Notes: generated from the letters alone by a model not told the origin. Counted from the first letter of the stretch, positions 1 through 6,886 are shown. The stretch is DNA of 9,361 nt from Campylobacterales bacterium (GCA_027038335.1 JALVWI010000208.1:1-9361), one strand, 5' to 3'. Made by a program: numbers and translations.

Positions 1-187
1 TGATACCTTTTCCACTTCCGCCGCCGTTATACTGCACTTTTTTACCTGTAGCCTTATAGTAAGCCTTAGCCCAAGCTTGGTTTATAGGAAGCACAAAACT
101 AGAACCGTCACCCTTTACTAGATCACTAGCAACTAAAGAAGTAGCCACCATAGCACCTACTATGATCATAGAACTCATTTTATTCAT
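1..187 (-). CDS. pstS: Phosphate ABC transporter substrate-binding protein PstS (N-terminal part, cut by window edge)
   Basis: Periplasmic phosphate-binding protein that hands inorganic phosphate to the PstCAB importer. Only the first 62 codons are in the window; the gene continues past base 1. The start ATG (187-185) has AAGGAG seven bases upstream. Residues 1-20 form a Sec signal peptide with a hydrophobic core (IIVGAMVATSLVA). The mature start contains GDGSSF (residues 26-31), matching the GAGATF phosphate-binding loop of the family, then QAWAKAYYKATGKKVQY and GSGKGI (57-62), the counterpart of the conserved GSxGGI segment. A Pho box promoter lies directly upstream, so phosphate-starvation control is expected, with pst transport genes probably beyond the left edge. 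Identification rests on these N-terminal motifs only; a divergent PstS-like paralogue cannot be excluded. Confidence 0.88.
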   Translation of the reverse strand, partial: MNKMSSMIIVGAMVATSLVASDLVKGDGSSFVLPINQAWAKAYYKATGKKVQYNGGGSGKGI

Positions 188-217
188 TTTGTTTTCTCCT
201 TTTAAAATTTACAAGAA

Positions 218-251
218 ATTGTAACCAAACTTGATTACATTTTGGTTACAA
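218..251 (-). promoter_or_regulatory. Pho box promoter of pstS
   Basis: Read on the minus strand, TTGTAAC (251-245) and ATGTAAT (240-234) are direct repeats with an 11-bp period. Exactly 10 bp follow, then TACAAT (223-218), a good -10 hexamer with no -35 of its own. This is the layout of PhoB-activated promoters, where the Pho box replaces the -35 element. A third half site, TTGTAAC on the plus strand (219-225), makes a perfect 11-bp inverted repeat with 241-251 and overlaps the -10. The predicted transcript start near 211 gives a leader of about 24 bases. Binding by a PhoB-like regulator is inferred. Confidence 0.75.
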
Positions 252-253
252 TT

Positions 254-342
254 TCACTGCTTTTTATAGACAATATCAAACTTAGTTTATTGACTATTGC
301 TTGATTTATCTAATTTTAAAACTCTTCTATAGCACTTGGCAA
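254..342 (-). pseudogene. Decayed 3' end of a second copy of the diheme cytochrome gene
   Basis: This stretch between the nucleotidase stop codon and the pstS promoter is a degraded duplicate of the 3' end of the cytochrome gene at 2713-4167. Two blocks match. Bases 254-281 closely match 2711-2738 and still encode TKFDIVYKK (TKLDIVYKK in the intact gene), but the TAG stop has become CAG, so the frame runs on to the adjacent TGA. Bases 304-339 match about 2849-2883 and encode LPSA...KLDK (MPSAKRALKLDK in the intact gene), with a 1-base indel that breaks the frame. Roughly 100 bp between the blocks are missing, and no 5' part is present. It is not translatable as a unit. Confidence 0.82.
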
Positions 343-345
343 TTT

Positions 346-2664
346 CTATTTAACTACATTTACCGGTATTTCATCCGCGGGAAGAGGTGATAGAGTTTTT
401 ACTTTTTTAACATAATCGATAAAAATATTTGCATAAACAAATCCAGTATCATATTTGTTGGTTGCTTTTTCTTCAAACTCTATATAATTATCTCCACCAT
501 TTGCTACATAAGAGTTTGTTGCTATTTTATAAGTTTTGTTTGGATCTAAATCTTCCCATTTGCCATCTTTTTTGACTTTAAACTCTACTATTCTTTGACC
601 TAGTGGTCTTGTTGGATTGAAACTAAATTTTGCATTGGCTAGATATGGAAAACAACCTGTATTTGTTCCTTTTATATAAGATCTATCTATAGCACTCTCT
701 ATCATATCTTTTATATCACTTCCTTGCATATCTAAAGTTGTAAGAGTATTTCCAAAAGGCAACATTTGCATCACTTCACCCATTGTTATATTTCCTTCAG
801 GTATACTTATCCTGATACCTCCGGCATTTTGCATAGCAAAATCAGCTCCACCGTACTCTTTTGCTTTTTCATACATAGCTTTTACCACAAGAGGTGCTAT
901 CAATGAGCCGTTTGGTAAAACTTTTCCATTATCCGGATCTATTGCTCCAGGTATTCTTGTGTGAATTAGATCGACAGTAGCTTCACCTATTGTTCTTTTC
1001 ATCATTTTATCAACTTGGGGTTTATATTGAGCTATAATATCTTCAACATCAGCTTCAGGCTCTTCAATCTTTACATTTGAAAGTTTAGAGATAATTTTTT
1101 TGATTTCTGATTTTACTGTTGTATTTACTTCAATTTTATGACCATTAGTATCTTTTCTTAAAAACTTATCGCTTAGAAGCATAACAGGAGTTCCAAGATA
1201 TTTTTTAATTTTCCCATCTTTATCAAATACCATATTTATATCGCCGACAATCATTCCCCATTTCCAAGCTTGAAGGACTAGTGTTTTGCTTTCATCATTG
1301 TGTTTTACGACAGTAGGATAATCTCCTTTTCTTGTTAGGTCTATATTTGAAAAATCGCCAAGAAGTGTATGCGAGTGCCCTCCTACTATTACATCTATAT
1401 CAGGAACTTCTTGTGCTAAAATCTTATCTCTATTATAGCCTAAGTGAGTTAGAGCTATAATTTTATTTATACCTTTATTTTCTATTTCATGGACTATAGT
1501 TTTTGCAGTACCTATAGCATTTGCAAAGCTAACTGTCGGTCCGGGACTTGAAAGTTTTGCTGATTCAACCGTCAAACCTAAAATAGCAATTTTTTGACCA
1601 TCTATATCTTTAACAATATAAGGTTTTATAAGTTTTTTAAGCCCCTCATTCTCATCACTTACGATAGTATTAGCACTCAAAATCGGATAATTTACTTTTG
1701 ACACAAAATTGTCTTTCAAATTATCTGCCCCTCTGTCAAATGCGTGATTGCCTAAAACTTGAGCATCTATTTGCATCTTATTAAGACAAGCAACTCCTAC
1801 TTTTCCGCCAAAAAGATTATAATAAAGCGTACCCTGAACCGCATCTCCGGCATGAAGATTTAGGGTATGAGAATCGGCATTTTTTGTATCATTAAAATAT
1901 TTTGCTATTTTTGCATAACCGCCTGCATATACATAAGTTTTTACACCATTAAATTTTATTTTTATTCTTTCTGGTTCTATATGCGAGTGAGTATCATTGA
2001 CATGCAAAATATGCAGTCTAAAGTTTTTATTATCACTTATCTTAATATTATTAACAATTAAAATATTGTTTTCAAGTAATTTTCTTACTTTTTTAACCTG
2101 CTCTTTAATGCTGTTTTTATCATTTTCTTTGATGATTGTAGGTAAAAGTGAATTTTTCTCATTATTTAAAATTTGAGTTAAATTCTTATCTTTTATTAAA
2201 GAAGAATCAAATTGACTATTTAAATATGAAAGATTTTCATCTATATCTACTGTTATACTGTTTCCAACCATCAATTTTGTAGTTACTGGAGATACGATAA
2301 CACCTTTTCCTATCTCTGCTACAGCAACTAAACTTTTTCCGTTAAAATCATTAGTATCATTAGAGGTGGAAGCATTTCCATCACTATCTAACTTTCCGTC
2401 ACTTACAACAACCACAAGCCGATCGTTTTGATAAACATCTGTAAGCTCACAAGAAAATTGACCAAAATCAACTGTTTTACACTTTTTGCTTACAATCTTT
2501 CCGTTTTTATCATATATTTTAACATTACCGCCAATAATATAATCATCAGTAGCTGCACCATTTAGTGTAGTAGTTCCGTTTGTATTGTTTGAAGTACCAC
2601 CACAACCCACTACACCAAAAATTATTAGTGTAGTCATTAAAGATATAGATATCTTTTTTCTCAT
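346..2664 (-). CDS. Lipoprotein 5'-nucleotidase / metallophosphoesterase (UshA family) with N-terminal extension
   Basis: Predicted to hydrolyse extracellular nucleotides and related phosphate esters, releasing phosphate for uptake. Residues 1-20 are a lipoprotein signal peptide ending in the lipobox VVGC, with Cys21 the lipidated residue. Residues 22-212 are an extra, Asp/Asn-rich N-terminal region not found in classic UshA. The metallophosphoesterase domain (about 215-500) keeps all metal-site motifs: HVNDTHSH (221-228), HAGD (271-274), GNHAFD (305-310), THLG (406-409) and GGHSH (428-432). The 5'-nucleotidase C-terminal domain (about 555-755) has NAGGIR (613-618) and the substrate-stacking region TNSYVANGGDNY (716-727). 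At 772 residues it is longer than UshA (about 550) because of the extension. The ATG is preceded by AAAGGA. It lies 48 bp after the cytochrome gene on the same strand, so it is probably in the phoX operon, possibly with its own promoter. No Pho box is visible directly upstream. Confidence 0.92.
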   Translation of the reverse strand: MRKKISISLMTTLIIFGVVGCGGTSNNTNGTTTLNGAATDDYIIGGNVKIYDKNGKIVSKKCKTVDFGQFSCELTDVYQNDRLVVVVSDGKLDSDGNASTSNDTNDFNGKSLVAVAEIGKGVIVSPVTTKLMVGNSITVDIDENLSYLNSQFDSSLIKDKNLTQILNNEKNSLLPTIIKENDKNSIKEQVKKVRKLLENNILIVNNIKISDNKNFRLHILHVNDTHSHIEPERIKIKFNGVKTYVYAGGYAKIAKYFNDTKNADSHTLNLHAGDAVQGTLYYNLFGGKVGVACLNKMQIDAQVLGNHAFDRGADNLKDNFVSKVNYPILSANTIVSDENEGLKKLIKPYIVKDIDGQKIAILGLTVESAKLSSPGPTVSFANAIGTAKTIVHEIENKGINKIIALTHLGYNRDKILAQEVPDIDVIVGGHSHTLLGDFSNIDLTRKGDYPTVVKHNDESKTLVLQAWKWGMIVGDINMVFDKDGKIKKYLGTPVMLLSDKFLRKDTNGHKIEVNTTVKSEIKKIISKLSNVKIEEPEADVEDIIAQYKPQVDKMMKRTIGEATVDLIHTRIPGAIDPDNGKVLPNGSLIAPLVVKAMYEKAKEYGGADFAMQNAGGIRISIPEGNITMGEVMQMLPFGNTLTTLDMQGSDIKDMIESAIDRSYIKGTNTGCFPYLANAKFSFNPTRPLGQRIVEFKVKKDGKWEDLDPNKTYKIATNSYVANGGDNYIEFEEKATNKYDTGFVYANIFIDYVKKVKTLSPLPADEIPVNVVK

Positions 2665-2687
2665 TTATTTTTCCTTTCATATAAAAT

Positions 2688-2706
2688 TATAATAAAATTT
2701 ATTATA
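2688..2706. repeat. AT-only inverted repeat in the cytochrome-nucleotidase gap
   Basis: TATAATAAA-A-TTTATTATA is a perfect palindrome with 9-bp arms, lying in the 48-bp gap just upstream of the nucleotidase ribosome binding site. It contains TATAAT on both strands, so on the minus strand it could supply a -10 for a secondary promoter. Without G or C it would make a weak hairpin and has no following T-run, so a terminator is unlikely. Such palindromes are common by chance in AT-rich gaps. Confidence 0.4.
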
Positions 2707-2712
2707 GTTTCA

Positions 2713-4167
2713 CTACTTTTTATAGACAATATCAAGCTTAGTACTTTTACCTTGTTGTACACTTTTATAAATATTTTTTAAAGGTTTTATATGCCCTTCT
2801 CTTCCATATATATAGCTTTGCTCATCAACTATCACCTTGTATGCCTTATCTAGTTTCAAAGCCCTTTTAGCACTTGGCATCAATAGATAAGAAATATCAT
2901 TTTTAAGTCTTTCAAAAGCCTTTTTCTTGGGCTTAAAATCTTTTGCAAAAAACTTATGTAGCACTTCATCATTATCTCTAAATTCATCTCCGCTTGCATT
3001 GTGTAAAAGATAATTTTTATATTCATTATCTTTATCAGCTATTTTTAGATTTGTATTTCCCATCCATTTCCATCCAAATGCTCTCGGAAAAGCAAAAGTA
3101 GTATCAGTTGTAGCTCCTATACCACTATGGCATCCTATACAATAAAGTGTTTCTTCATAATTTTGAGGTCTTAACTCACCTTTTTTATCCTCTATAAAAC
3201 CTTGATAAAACCAACCTTTGGTATATAAACCTTTTTCAGCATTTCCTACCCTAAATATTTCAAGTTCATCAGGATTGTCCAACTTGTCTTTTATGCTTTT
3301 ACCTGCTTGAAACTTAAGGTCAGAATAAGTTAGATAACTTACTTTTTTGGCATATCTTAACTCTTTCATCCTCTTTGCCATAGTAGCTTTACCGTTTTTT
3401 ATATCAATGTATCTTACACTATGTAAAAACTCTGTTCCTACGGGATAAAGTCTTGGAATCGCTCTAACATCTTTTGCCAAACCTACAAAATGCCTATGAT
3501 AATTATCTGCACTATCTCGCATCTGCTCTTTTAGGATGTTAAGATTTGTTTTATATATTTTTGTATTTATTTTGCCGTTTTTATCTTTCCAGAATTTTTT
3601 AGGAAGTCTTATCAAAACATCATCTGTGCTACCGTTTGTAGGCCAGAAAGTTCCTAAAAACGGGCGATAGCCAAAAGCTACCCATCCTGTCAAATTTCCA
3701 TACATATCTCTATCAAAACCGTTTGGATCAAAATGATAATTGCAATCAGGCATATAGCCATCCCATTTTCCATCACCGTTTACATCCCAATTTTTAGGCA
3801 AATGTTTTAATTTGTAAGCTAAATTTTTATAATTATTTTGCTTAATGTATTTTAGTATATCACTATCACATATCTTTTTGACTGCTTTTGTTCTATCTTT
3901 AAAAAGATTAGTAAAATGATTTTTAGTAGCATACTCCGGAAAATCATAAGAGGTTTGAAGATCTATATCATTTGTATAATTCGGCTCTTTTGAGTTGATG
4001 TGACATGCATAGCAGGGATTGTGTTTATGATCCCTGCTGTCAACTGTTTCTGTATAGCACTCACTTGTTATGTATGCAGCTTGATTATTGTGTATGATTT
4101 CATCTTTGAGATCTACCGCACTTACACATAAACAAATTGAGAAAGTTATATATACAATTTTTTTCAT
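2713..4167 (-). CDS. Exported diheme c-type cytochrome in the phosphate-starvation cluster
   Basis: A 484-residue protein with a Sec signal peptide (about residues 1-17, hydrophobic IVYITFSICLCVSA). Two CxxCH haem c attachment motifs are present: CYACH (52-56) near the N-terminus and CIGCH (343-347) in the C-terminal third, about 290 residues apart. It should therefore be a periplasmic two-haem electron-transfer protein. Residues 128-137 (DVNGDGKWDG) resemble a calcium-binding EF-hand loop. Aromatic-rich stretches (GWVAFGYRPFLGTFWPTNG, 161-179) suggest a compact globular fold. I do not recognise the specific family, and no catalytic role can be assigned. The start ATG lies 4 bases after the phoX stop, so the two are co-transcribed and probably translationally coupled; no strong ribosome binding site is visible. 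A decayed copy of its 3' end sits at 254-342. Alternatives are a di-haem oxidase accessory subunit or a terminal electron carrier. Confidence 0.85.
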   Translation of the reverse strand: MKKIVYITFSICLCVSAVDLKDEIIHNNQAAYITSECYTETVDSRDHKHNPCYACHINSKEPNYTNDIDLQTSYDFPEYATKNHFTNLFKDRTKAVKKICDSDILKYIKQNNYKNLAYKLKHLPKNWDVNGDGKWDGYMPDCNYHFDPNGFDRDMYGNLTGWVAFGYRPFLGTFWPTNGSTDDVLIRLPKKFWKDKNGKINTKIYKTNLNILKEQMRDSADNYHRHFVGLAKDVRAIPRLYPVGTEFLHSVRYIDIKNGKATMAKRMKELRYAKKVSYLTYSDLKFQAGKSIKDKLDNPDELEIFRVGNAEKGLYTKGWFYQGFIEDKKGELRPQNYEETLYCIGCHSGIGATTDTTFAFPRAFGWKWMGNTNLKIADKDNEYKNYLLHNASGDEFRDNDEVLHKFFAKDFKPKKKAFERLKNDISYLLMPSAKRALKLDKAYKVIVDEQSYIYGREGHIKPLKNIYKSVQQGKSTKLDIVYKK

Positions 4168-4171
4168 TTTG

Positions 4172-5926
4172 CTACTTTATAACCGGCAATGGTCCTATAT
4201 ATCCTGTATATGCATGCATATCATTTGGATTTTTAGCTTTTTTTGGCATATCTGCTTCTTTTGTTACCGCATCTCCCTCTCCGTAAGGATGTTGCACAAC
4301 ACTCATAATATATCCATGTCCATTTACATTATTATAACTATAAACAGAAGTTGTTTCACTTCCATAAGGAGTTGTCTCAATTCTAGTCAATTTATTTTTA
4401 CCCAAGTTATAAGCCCATACAAAGTCATTTTGGTGTCCACTTCCGGTATCTTCACCTATAAGTAAAATATCTGTATTTTTCATATATGAAATATTATCCG
4501 GATTTGCCAAACTGTTTAAATCACATTTGTTAAATTTATTTGTATCACCTTTTGTACTACCGACTACTAGAGCTTTCATATCTTTTGCTACATATTTACT
4601 TCCAAATTGATTTGATAATTGTAGTTTATAAACACCGCCACAAGGATTGTATGGAAGTCTTATATCGTTATTGCCGCCTATGTCATATTTATTATTTGGC
4701 TTACCTTTTTTCATATTATCTTCCATACTTTTGCCGATAGAACTTATATCTACATAAAGTTCATTTTTATTCGAATTGTAAGTGATACCTTCCATTTTTC
4801 TAAATTCGGTAGTAGCACCTTTGATAGCCGCATATCTTCTAGCTTCTAGCCTTGAAGCCACTTTTTCCATATCAGGCTTTATCTTTAGCCATTCATGACC
4901 ACCGCTTGCGTGAATAGAACTAAAACCTTTTGGAGGAGTTGAGCCGTCCGGTTTTATTGATTCAAAAATATCTGTAAATCTATATTTTTTATCTAAAGCT
5001 TCTCTTACTTCACTATCAGTTGCATGACCCAAACTTATCCACTTAAGCTTTGCACTTCCACCATTTTTTGCACTTGTTTGTATCCATTTAGCAGCATATA
5101 AAGTACCGCTACTAAGATCAGCAGGTTTATCAGCTATAAACATAAATAAAGCTGTATTTGTACCGTCATCTCCAAAATAAACAGTCCTTTTATCAGGCAT
5201 AACATAAGCTAATTCATGAGAAAATCTACCCATAGCATAATGTTTTGATGCTTTTACATCACCGTTTTCATTTAAGATTTTAACTTCAGTTATCCAACCA
5301 TAGTCATAAGGATTTAGTTTTTTAAGATCTCCGCCGTAATAATCAGCCATAGCGTCATAGTAGGGGTTGATACTTCCGTTTGGTTTGACTTTTGCAGCAT
5401 TTGGCTCATACTCTTCGCTTCCTAAGTGAGTATTCCAAGGAGTTCTACTTCCTGCACAAGGTACCCAAAGACCTCCGTAAGCTGAAAAATCAACATTTTT
5501 AGTGCTTATAGCGTGCAAATTGCCGTTTTTATCCTGTTTTAATTCAGTTACATAAATGGCAGCCGGACGACTCTCAAAATGGCTTACCATAAAAAGTTTT
5601 TTACCGACCGGCAATAAAGATGAAAAATCATTTGAGTTAGAGATCATCAAACTTCCATCTTTTTCAGTTATAGGTTTACCGTCTGTATCATATATAAGTC
5701 CAAAAATATTATCACCCACATCTTGCCCGCTTCTTAGGATAGTATGATAACCTATCTTATACTTTTTACCGTTTATATTAACTTGATTTGTTGCCCTAAC
5801 CTCTCTTTTTTGTTTATCGGTTGTAGGAACGCTTATGTCTTTAAACTCTACTTTTACCAAATTACTAGCAAAAGTAAAAGTACTCAATGCCAATGCTGAA
5901 ATAACAGCTAAACTTAGTCTATTCAT
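4172..5926 (-). CDS. phoX: PhoX family alkaline phosphatase (DUF839)
   Basis: Calcium- and iron-dependent phosphatase that releases phosphate from organic phosphate esters outside the cytoplasm. Using the ATG at 5926 (584 residues), the family's metal and active-site motifs are all present: PCAGSRTPW with Cys157, SEEYEP (about 170-175), GRFSHELAY with Glu238, YFGDD (250-254), RKMEGI with Arg376 and Glu379, NPDN with Asp477, and IGEDTG with Glu492. The C-terminal QHPYGEG is also typical. The start at 5926 is chosen because AAAGGA lies at good spacing upstream and gives a clean signal peptide (NRLSLAVISALALSTFTFA); a GTG at 5953 would lie upstream of the predicted transcript start. The signal peptide has no twin-arginine pair, although PhoX enzymes are normally Tat substrates. 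It is the first gene after a Pho box promoter and is followed 4 bases later by the cytochrome gene. Confidence 0.93.
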   Translation of the reverse strand: MNRLSLAVISALALSTFTFASNLVKVEFKDISVPTTDKQKREVRATNQVNINGKKYKIGYHTILRSGQDVGDNIFGLIYDTDGKPITEKDGSLMISNSNDFSSLLPVGKKLFMVSHFESRPAAIYVTELKQDKNGNLHAISTKNVDFSAYGGLWVPCAGSRTPWNTHLGSEEYEPNAAKVKPNGSINPYYDAMADYYGGDLKKLNPYDYGWITEVKILNENGDVKASKHYAMGRFSHELAYVMPDKRTVYFGDDGTNTALFMFIADKPADLSSGTLYAAKWIQTSAKNGGSAKLKWISLGHATDSEVREALDKKYRFTDIFESIKPDGSTPPKGFSSIHASGGHEWLKIKPDMEKVASRLEARRYAAIKGATTEFRKMEGITYNSNKNELYVDISSIGKSMEDNMKKGKPNNKYDIGGNNDIRLPYNPCGGVYKLQLSNQFGSKYVAKDMKALVVGSTKGDTNKFNKCDLNSLANPDNISYMKNTDILLIGEDTGSGHQNDFVWAYNLGKNKLTRIETTPYGSETTSVYSYNNVNGHGYIMSVVQHPYGEGDAVTKEADMPKKAKNPNDMHAYTGYIGPLPVIK

Positions 5927-5954
5927 ATATATCCTTTCTAAAAATTTCAGCACA

Positions 5955-5988
5955 ATTATAATAATTTGCGGTTACAAAACAGTTACAA
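5955..5988 (-). promoter_or_regulatory. Pho box promoter of phoX
   Basis: On the minus strand two identical TTGTAAC repeats (5988-5982 and 5977-5971) lie 11 bp apart. Exactly 10 bp follow, then a perfect -10 hexamer TATAAT (5960-5955). The spacing matches the pstS promoter in this window and PhoB-activated promoters generally. The predicted transcript start near 5948 leaves a leader of about 22 bases before the ATG at 5926. Confidence 0.8.
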
Positions 5989-6020
5989 GAAAACCTTTAT
6001 TTTGTAACTGTTTTGTAATC
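5970..6020. repeat. 19-bp inverted repeat made of two back-to-back Pho boxes
   Basis: Bases 5970-5988 and 6002-6020 are inverted copies matching at 18 of 19 positions, separated by 13 bp. Each arm holds a full pair of TTGTAAC/T half sites, so the repeat is two divergent Pho boxes rather than a terminator hairpin. Confidence 0.8.
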
Positions 6021-6035
6021 TATTTTATCTATAAT
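6002..6035 (+). promoter_or_regulatory. Divergent Pho box promoter facing the dead hydrolase fragment
   Basis: On the plus strand TTGTAAC (6002-6008) and TTGTAAT (6013-6019) have an 11-bp period, and TATAAT (6030-6035) follows after exactly 10 bp, the same geometry as the phoX and pstS promoters. Transcription would begin near 6042 and run into the isochorismatase-like fragment and then antisense to the TetR gene. The -10 hexamer sits where recognisable homology of the fragment begins, so the promoter's original gene may have been lost at this junction. Confidence 0.6.
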
Positions 6036-6302
6036 CCAAATAGTTTTAGAAATATCAATTTGCATCAAATTTTACAAAATAACAATATAGTACATTTAAC
6101 GATCTGCGGTACAATGACACATATATACATAGATGCCACAGCAAGAACTGCATTTGATCTGGGTTATAAAATAACTCTCATAAGAAATGCTTATGCAACA
6201 AAAGATTTAAAATATAATGGGAAAATAGTAGATGAAAAATATATACAAAAAAGTTTTTTAGCTGCTTTAGGCGATACTTTTTATATGGTTAAAGATATAT
6301 AG
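6030..6302 (+). pseudogene. C-terminal fragment of an isochorismatase-family cysteine hydrolase
   Basis: About 90 codons in an open frame match the C-terminal half of isochorismatase/nicotinamidase-like hydrolases: PNSFRNINLHQIL, then the core strand and loop LTICGTMTHIYIDATAR, AFDLGYKITLI, ATKDLKYNGK and a final helix (SFLAALGDTFYMV). The N-terminal half, with the catalytic Asp and Lys, is absent, and the sequence upstream is the phoX promoter. No start codon with a ribosome binding site precedes the homology; the only in-frame ATG (6114) lies inside a core motif. The catalytic cysteine, normally at the C of THxCxD, is Tyr (TAC, 6126-6128), one base change from TGC. The fragment ends 2 bases from the convergent TetR stop. 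In a complete form it may have been a target of that regulator, but this is speculative. Confidence 0.8.
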
Positions 6303-6304
6303 CT

Positions 6305-6886
6305 TCAAGCTTTTAAAGCATTATAGATAGACTCACTTATCTCTTTTGAGTAGTGTATGGGTTTTTTTTCTAAAACATTTTCGCCGTTTAAAAATGTCAT
6401 TCCTCCTAGAGTTCCTATGAAAACACTTAAAGATACAAAAAAGTTTTGTTTTCTAAGTTCTCTTCTTTTTATTCCGTTATCTATGAGTTTTTTGACCTCA
6501 TCTATAAAATCTTTTGCCAATTCAAATCCACCGTCACTTTCACTTTGAAAAAGAGATCTGTTTGAGAGATAAACTCTCAAAAAATACTCTACAATCTCAG
6601 GGGATATTTCTATGATATTATAATAAGATTCGACAAATTGTTCTATCTTCTCTTTTGTTGTCAAATCTTTTTCATTTATTTTTCTAAGAGTTGAGGCTAA
6701 AATGGATGAAGCAAATTTTATAGCAGATTTAGCAAGACTATTTTTTGAAGGAAAATAGTTGTAGATATTGCCCACACTCATCCTCATCTCTTTAGCTATC
6801 AAAGGAATAGTGGTATCATGAAAACCGTTTTTAGAAAACAGTCTTAGAGATGCCATCAGTATGGATTCTTTTTTTCTTTCTTTCAC
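6305..6886 (-). CDS. TetR family transcriptional regulator
   Basis: A 193-residue dimeric repressor of the TetR type. The N-terminal helix-turn-helix domain spans about residues 6-55, with the diagnostic pattern ASLRLFSKNGFHDTT, then IPLIAKEMRMSVGNIYNYF (recognition helix) and PSKNSLAKSA. Residues about 65-190 form the variable ligand-binding helices; the ligand cannot be predicted. The start is GTG (6886-6884) with AAAGGG upstream; starting at the next Met (residue 11) would cut the first helix, so GTG is preferred. Upstream is a promoter overlapped by a palindrome, which suggests autorepression. The gene converges with the dead hydrolase fragment, 2 bases between stop codons, and lies downstream of the peroxiredoxin terminator, so it is its own transcription unit. 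Its regulon is not visible here. Confidence 0.9.
   Translation of the reverse strand: MKERKKESILMASLRLFSKNGFHDTTIPLIAKEMRMSVGNIYNYFPSKNSLAKSAIKFASSILASTLRKINEKDLTTKEKIEQFVESYYNIIEISPEIVEYFLRVYLSNRSLFQSESDGGFELAKDFIDEVKKLIDNGIKRRELRKQNFFVSLSVFIGTLGGMTFLNGENVLEKKPIHYSKEISESIYNALKA

Noticed and set aside
1867..2061. Plus-strand open frame inside the nucleotidase gene
   Set aside because: Low-complexity Ile/Phe/Tyr-rich shadow of the opposite strand without a ribosome binding site; the same holds for plus-strand frames at 4088, 4540, 5556, 6357, 7206 and 8948.
2688..2706. AT-only palindrome read as a terminator after the cytochrome gene
   Set aside because: It has no G-C pairs and no T-run after the stem; a promoter element or chance palindrome is more likely.
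5927..5953. Longer phoX start at GTG 5953
   Set aside because: It has no ribosome binding site, lies upstream of the predicted transcript start and would put charged residues before a complete signal peptide.
5970..6020. Long inverted repeat as an insertion-sequence end or attachment site
   Set aside because: Its arms are fully explained as two divergent Pho boxes with correctly spaced -10 hexamers on each side; no transposase or target duplication is seen.
5835..6029. 5' part of a plus-strand open frame leading into the hydrolase fragment
   Set aside because: It overlaps the phoX signal peptide and promoter on the other strand and shows no similarity to the hydrolase family. Homology begins only at about 6030.
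6114..6302. Small 62-codon gene starting at the ATG at 6114
   Set aside because: The ATG is the internal Met of the conserved CGxMTH loop of the hydrolase and has no ribosome binding site, so it is part of the pseudogene.
6296..6325. Bidirectional terminator between the hydrolase fragment and tetR
   Set aside because: Only a short GCTTT/AAAGC match is present, inside the coding end of tetR, with no convincing stem or T-tail.
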